Shown one piece after another: positions 62,030 through 64,000 of a stretch of DNA of 64,000 nt; the first letter of the stretch is position 1; every line of letters starts with the position of its first letter. The notes under the pieces are model-generated. The model was not told the origin of the DNA, ran no database searches, and saw only the letters and a list, made by a program, of their open reading frames with translations. The stretch comes from Bacillota bacterium. GTDB lineage: Bacteria; Bacillota; Bacilli; Paenibacillales; Paenibacillaceae. The stretch lies in the NCBI GenBank assembly GCA_023391635.1, contig JAEWAQ010000075.1, positions 1-64,000 on the forward strand. The letters run 5' to 3'. Position numbers and translations under genes: made by a program.

Positions 62030-62335
62030 CGCAATAACAAGCCCCTCTCCTTGAATGGATAATTCCATTGTAGGAGAAGGGCAGGCCGGCTTCTTATCAA
62101 TTCAAGCGGACGATTCTAACATTCGGAAACAATCGCGATTGCCTCAGGCGCACTTCGCCAAGCCGCAATCGCACGTACTCCTCATCCAATACAAGCCGAA
62201 TGCCGCCGTATCGGATCAACTTGCGATTTGCGAACGTAATTGACTTCATCATAGGAAACCAGAATAATAGGAATGAATACTTAATTTTGTCGAATTAACT
62301 TTGCAAATATAAGCGAAGAAAGGGGGACGGATGTC
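62030..62335. promoter_or_regulatory. Divergent LysR-controlled intergenic region
   Basis: No gene is seen. A perfect palindrome CAATCGCGATTG (62130-62141) and an inverted GCGATTGC/GCAATCGC pair (62135-62142, 62165-62172) are candidate LysR-type sites between the divergent genes. Confidence 0.45.
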
Positions 62336-63214
62336 GTGGAATTGAGGCATATCCGGTATTTCCTGGCTTTGGCGGAGGAACTGAACTTTAGCCGCGCGGC
62401 GCAGCGGCTGCATATCGCCCAACCTCCTCTGAGCAGGCAAATTCGCGAACTGGAACAACAACTCGAGGTACAATTGTTCCATCGTACGAAGCGCCAGGTA
62501 CAATTGACCTCCGCGGGAAAAGTGTTCATGACCAAAGCCTATCAAATTCTGGACCAGGTGGAGCAAGCCTATATCCGCACGCGCCTGACCTCTACCGGGA
62601 TGGAAGGGGAACTCCGCATCGGGTTTACCGGCGCCGTGTACGACATGATTCCGACGCTTCAGGCATTCCGGAAGCGCTTTCCCCGAATCAGCCTCTACCT
62701 GAAGCATATGAATTCTACTGAGCAGATGGAAGCATTGGTCGAAGGCAGGTTGGATATCGGCGTCATCGGGGTGCCGATCAGAAACAGCCTGATGGAAGTT
62801 CGTCCGTTGCCCGTCGTATCGTTCTTGGCTGCGATGCCGAGCGGCCATCCGCTCGCCGATCGGACATCGCTGTATCTCCGCGATTTGGCGGGCGAAACCT
62901 TCATCATGACGTCGAAGTCGTCCGGTCCTCTATACTACGATATGGTCATAAGCGCCTTCCAGCAAGCACGCATCACTCCCAACCTAACGATACAGGCGCA
63001 TGATTTGCAGACCGTTTTGGCCTTGGTTGCCAGCGGCATGGGCGTGACACTGGCTCCCTTGCTCCTTCGTACATACAGTGGAGTGATTACGCGCAAATTG
63101 GAAGATGTGGACCTGACGATACAGGCGTCGCTCGTATGGCGGAAGGACTATCGTTCGCAAATTTTGGACAATCTGCTGGCGATGGTTGCGGAACAACCGC
63201 CGGATCGGATATAA
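62336..63214 (+). CDS. LysR family transcriptional regulator
   Basis: A 292-aa regulator: N-terminal winged HTH (ELRHIRYFLALAEELNFSRA... AQPPLSRQIRELEQQL) and a two-lobe effector domain from about residue 90 (ELRIGFTGAVYDMIP). GTG 62336 follows a GGGGGA site. Its divergent position implies control of the Gfo/Idh-DUF993-isomerase operon in response to a pathway metabolite. Confidence 0.92.
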   Translation: MELRHIRYFLALAEELNFSRAAQRLHIAQPPLSRQIRELEQQLEVQLFHRTKRQVQLTSAGKVFMTKAYQILDQVEQAYIRTRLTSTGMEGELRIGFTGAVYDMIPTLQAFRKRFPRISLYLKHMNSTEQMEALVEGRLDIGVIGVPIRNSLMEVRPLPVVSFLAAMPSGHPLADRTSLYLRDLAGETFIMTSKSSGPLYYDMVISAFQQARITPNLTIQAHDLQTVLALVASGMGVTLAPLLLRTYSGVITRKLEDVDLTIQASLVWRKDYRSQILDNLLAMVAEQPPDRI

Positions 63215-63301
63215 CTCGTATGAATTGCAGGAAGCTGCACCCAGGAAAATGCCGGCTGCAAGGCATATGCGGAATCGGCGTTCGGATTTCGCCGCCATAT
63301 G

Positions 63302-63340
63302 AAAAAAAAGGATAACTCCCTGGCAATTCGGGAGTCATCC
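63302..63340 (-). terminator. Terminator of the SLH-protein gene
   Basis: An 11-bp stem (63310-63320/63330-63340, one mismatch) followed on the minus strand by eight Ts (63309-63302); a strong rho-independent terminator. Confidence 0.88.
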
Positions 63341-63351
63341 ATCATATTCTG

Positions 63352-64000
63352 CTATTGACGGCTCGAAGCTTCTATTGTCTTCAGCATCCTGAGCAAGAGC
63401 ACGACCGCTTCCGCGCGCGTGGCGACGTCGTTCGGGACGAACCTTGCGCCGTCGCGCCCTGCCAGCAAGCCCATTCTGCGCAGCGCCTCTGCCGCGCCTT
63501 TGGCCCAAGCCGGAATGTCGTCGTCATCGGCGAATGCCGTAGTGGCGTAGGAGCCGATGTCCAATCCCAATCCGCGGGCGATGATCACCGCGATCTCGGC
63601 GCGGGTGATCGGCTGGTTGGGGCGGAAGCGGTTGTCTTCGTACCCGCTAAGGAGCCCCGCTTCGACAGCCAGGACGATCGGCAGCTTCGCCCATACGCCG
63701 ATCGCATCTTGGTCGAGGAACGGGAGCGCCGCCCCTTTCCCTTGCAGCCGCAACGCCTTCGCCAGCACGACCGCGAATTCGGCGCGGGTCATCGATTGAT
63801 CCGGTCGGAATGTCGCATCGGTATACCCTTGCACCAACCCTCTCGTCACCGCTTCCCGGATAAAGCCGGACGCCCAGTGGCTATTGATGTCCGATAATAT
63901 CGGAGCGGGATGTTCCGGGATTGGACGCGGCTCGTCACCGGGCGCGTTCGGTTCGGCGACTTCATCTTTGCGCCCTGAATCGGGAACTGCAGGCTCGCGC
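63352..64000 (-). CDS. C-terminal part of an S-layer-homology (SLH) protein
   Basis: The frame stays open to the window edge, giving the last 215 residues. An acidic Pro-rich linker (KDEVAEPNAPGDEPRP) leads into three SLH domains: SDINSHWASGFIREAV..., FLDQDAIGVWAKLPI..., and AFADDDDIPAWAKGAA..., each with the TRAE motif. SLH triplets bind pyruvylated secondary cell-wall polysaccharide. The N-terminal domain that gives the function is outside the window. Some third-domain positions are degenerate. Confidence 0.92.
   Translation of the reverse strand, partial: REPAVPDSGRKDEVAEPNAPGDEPRPIPEHPAPILSDINSHWASGFIREAVTRGLVQGYTDATFRPDQSMTRAEFAVVLAKALRLQGKGAALPFLDQDAIGVWAKLPIVLAVEAGLLSGYEDNRFRPNQPITRAEIAVIIARGLGLDIGSYATTAFADDDDIPAWAKGAAEALRRMGLLAGRDGARFVPNDVATRAEAVVLLLRMLKTIEASSRQ

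Noticed and set aside
59609..62062. An 817-codon open frame on the plus strand
   Set aside because: It lies antisense to the DUF993 and Gfo/Idh genes in GC-rich sequence, has no ribosome-binding site or recognisable domain, and is rich in Arg/His as mirror frames are.

Overview
The window looks like chromosome of a moderately GC-rich, endospore-forming Firmicute of the Paenibacillus/Cohnella group. The signs are strong AGGAGG ribosome-binding sites with frequent GTG and TTG starts, the sporulation checkpoint gene sda, the Bacillus-type helicase loaders DnaB and DnaI, HemQ, YuiB/YuzB/YumC, YesM/YesN two-component pairs and an S-layer-homology protein. No rRNA, tRNA, CRISPR array or prophage was seen. 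An IS1595-type transposase fragment runs off the left edge.

Region 1 (about 0.6-7.9 kb) is a six-gene myo-inositol catabolic operon, iolG-iolD-iolE-iolB-iolC-iolA, behind a promoter whose start site is covered by a cre/LacI-like palindrome. The aldolase IolJ and a local iol regulator are not in the window. Region 2 (8-11.8 kb) holds a HEPN protein, an SDR, Nfu, YuzB, a candidate structured RNA, a HAD phosphatase and GlpP. Region 3 (11.9-21.5 kb) has a secreted protein with three lamin-tail repeats, a YesMN-type two-component system and a sugar ABC transporter without its ATPase. Region 4 (21.5-33.5 kb) is housekeeping: YutJ, MqnE, IscA, a YheC/D ATP-grasp protein, Sda with a DnaA-box promoter, YumC, NDH-2 with a Rex-like operator, HemQ, YuiB, GtrA, DnaB and DnaI.

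Region 5 (33.5-45.9 kb) is the most interesting part. Four plus-strand genes for surface-sugar modification converge on a seven-gene minus-strand operon: a GDP-mannose-forming pyrophosphorylase, a membrane protein with a degenerate GGDEF domain, a BcsB-like protein, a small coiled-coil protein, a processive GT2 synthase carrying two tandem MshEN (c-di-GMP-binding type) modules, a bactoprenol-type GT2 and a GT-C glycosyltransferase. It looks like a c-di-GMP-controlled exopolysaccharide synthase related to Bacillus subtilis ydaJKLMN, but with the ligand-sensing module fused directly to the synthase.

Region 6 (46-64 kb) holds an alditol-oxidase-like flavoprotein, a membrane-anchored FAD oxidoreductase, a response regulator/kinase/polysaccharide deacetylase group, a sulfate ABC transporter (binding protein and two permeases, no ATPase) with YezD behind a CymR-like dyad, a second OmpR-type two-component system, an uncharacterised three-gene catabolic operon (Gfo/Idh, DUF993, TIM-barrel isomerase) divergent from a LysR regulator, and the C-terminus of an SLH protein. 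All functions are read from sequence alone; no database search was possible.
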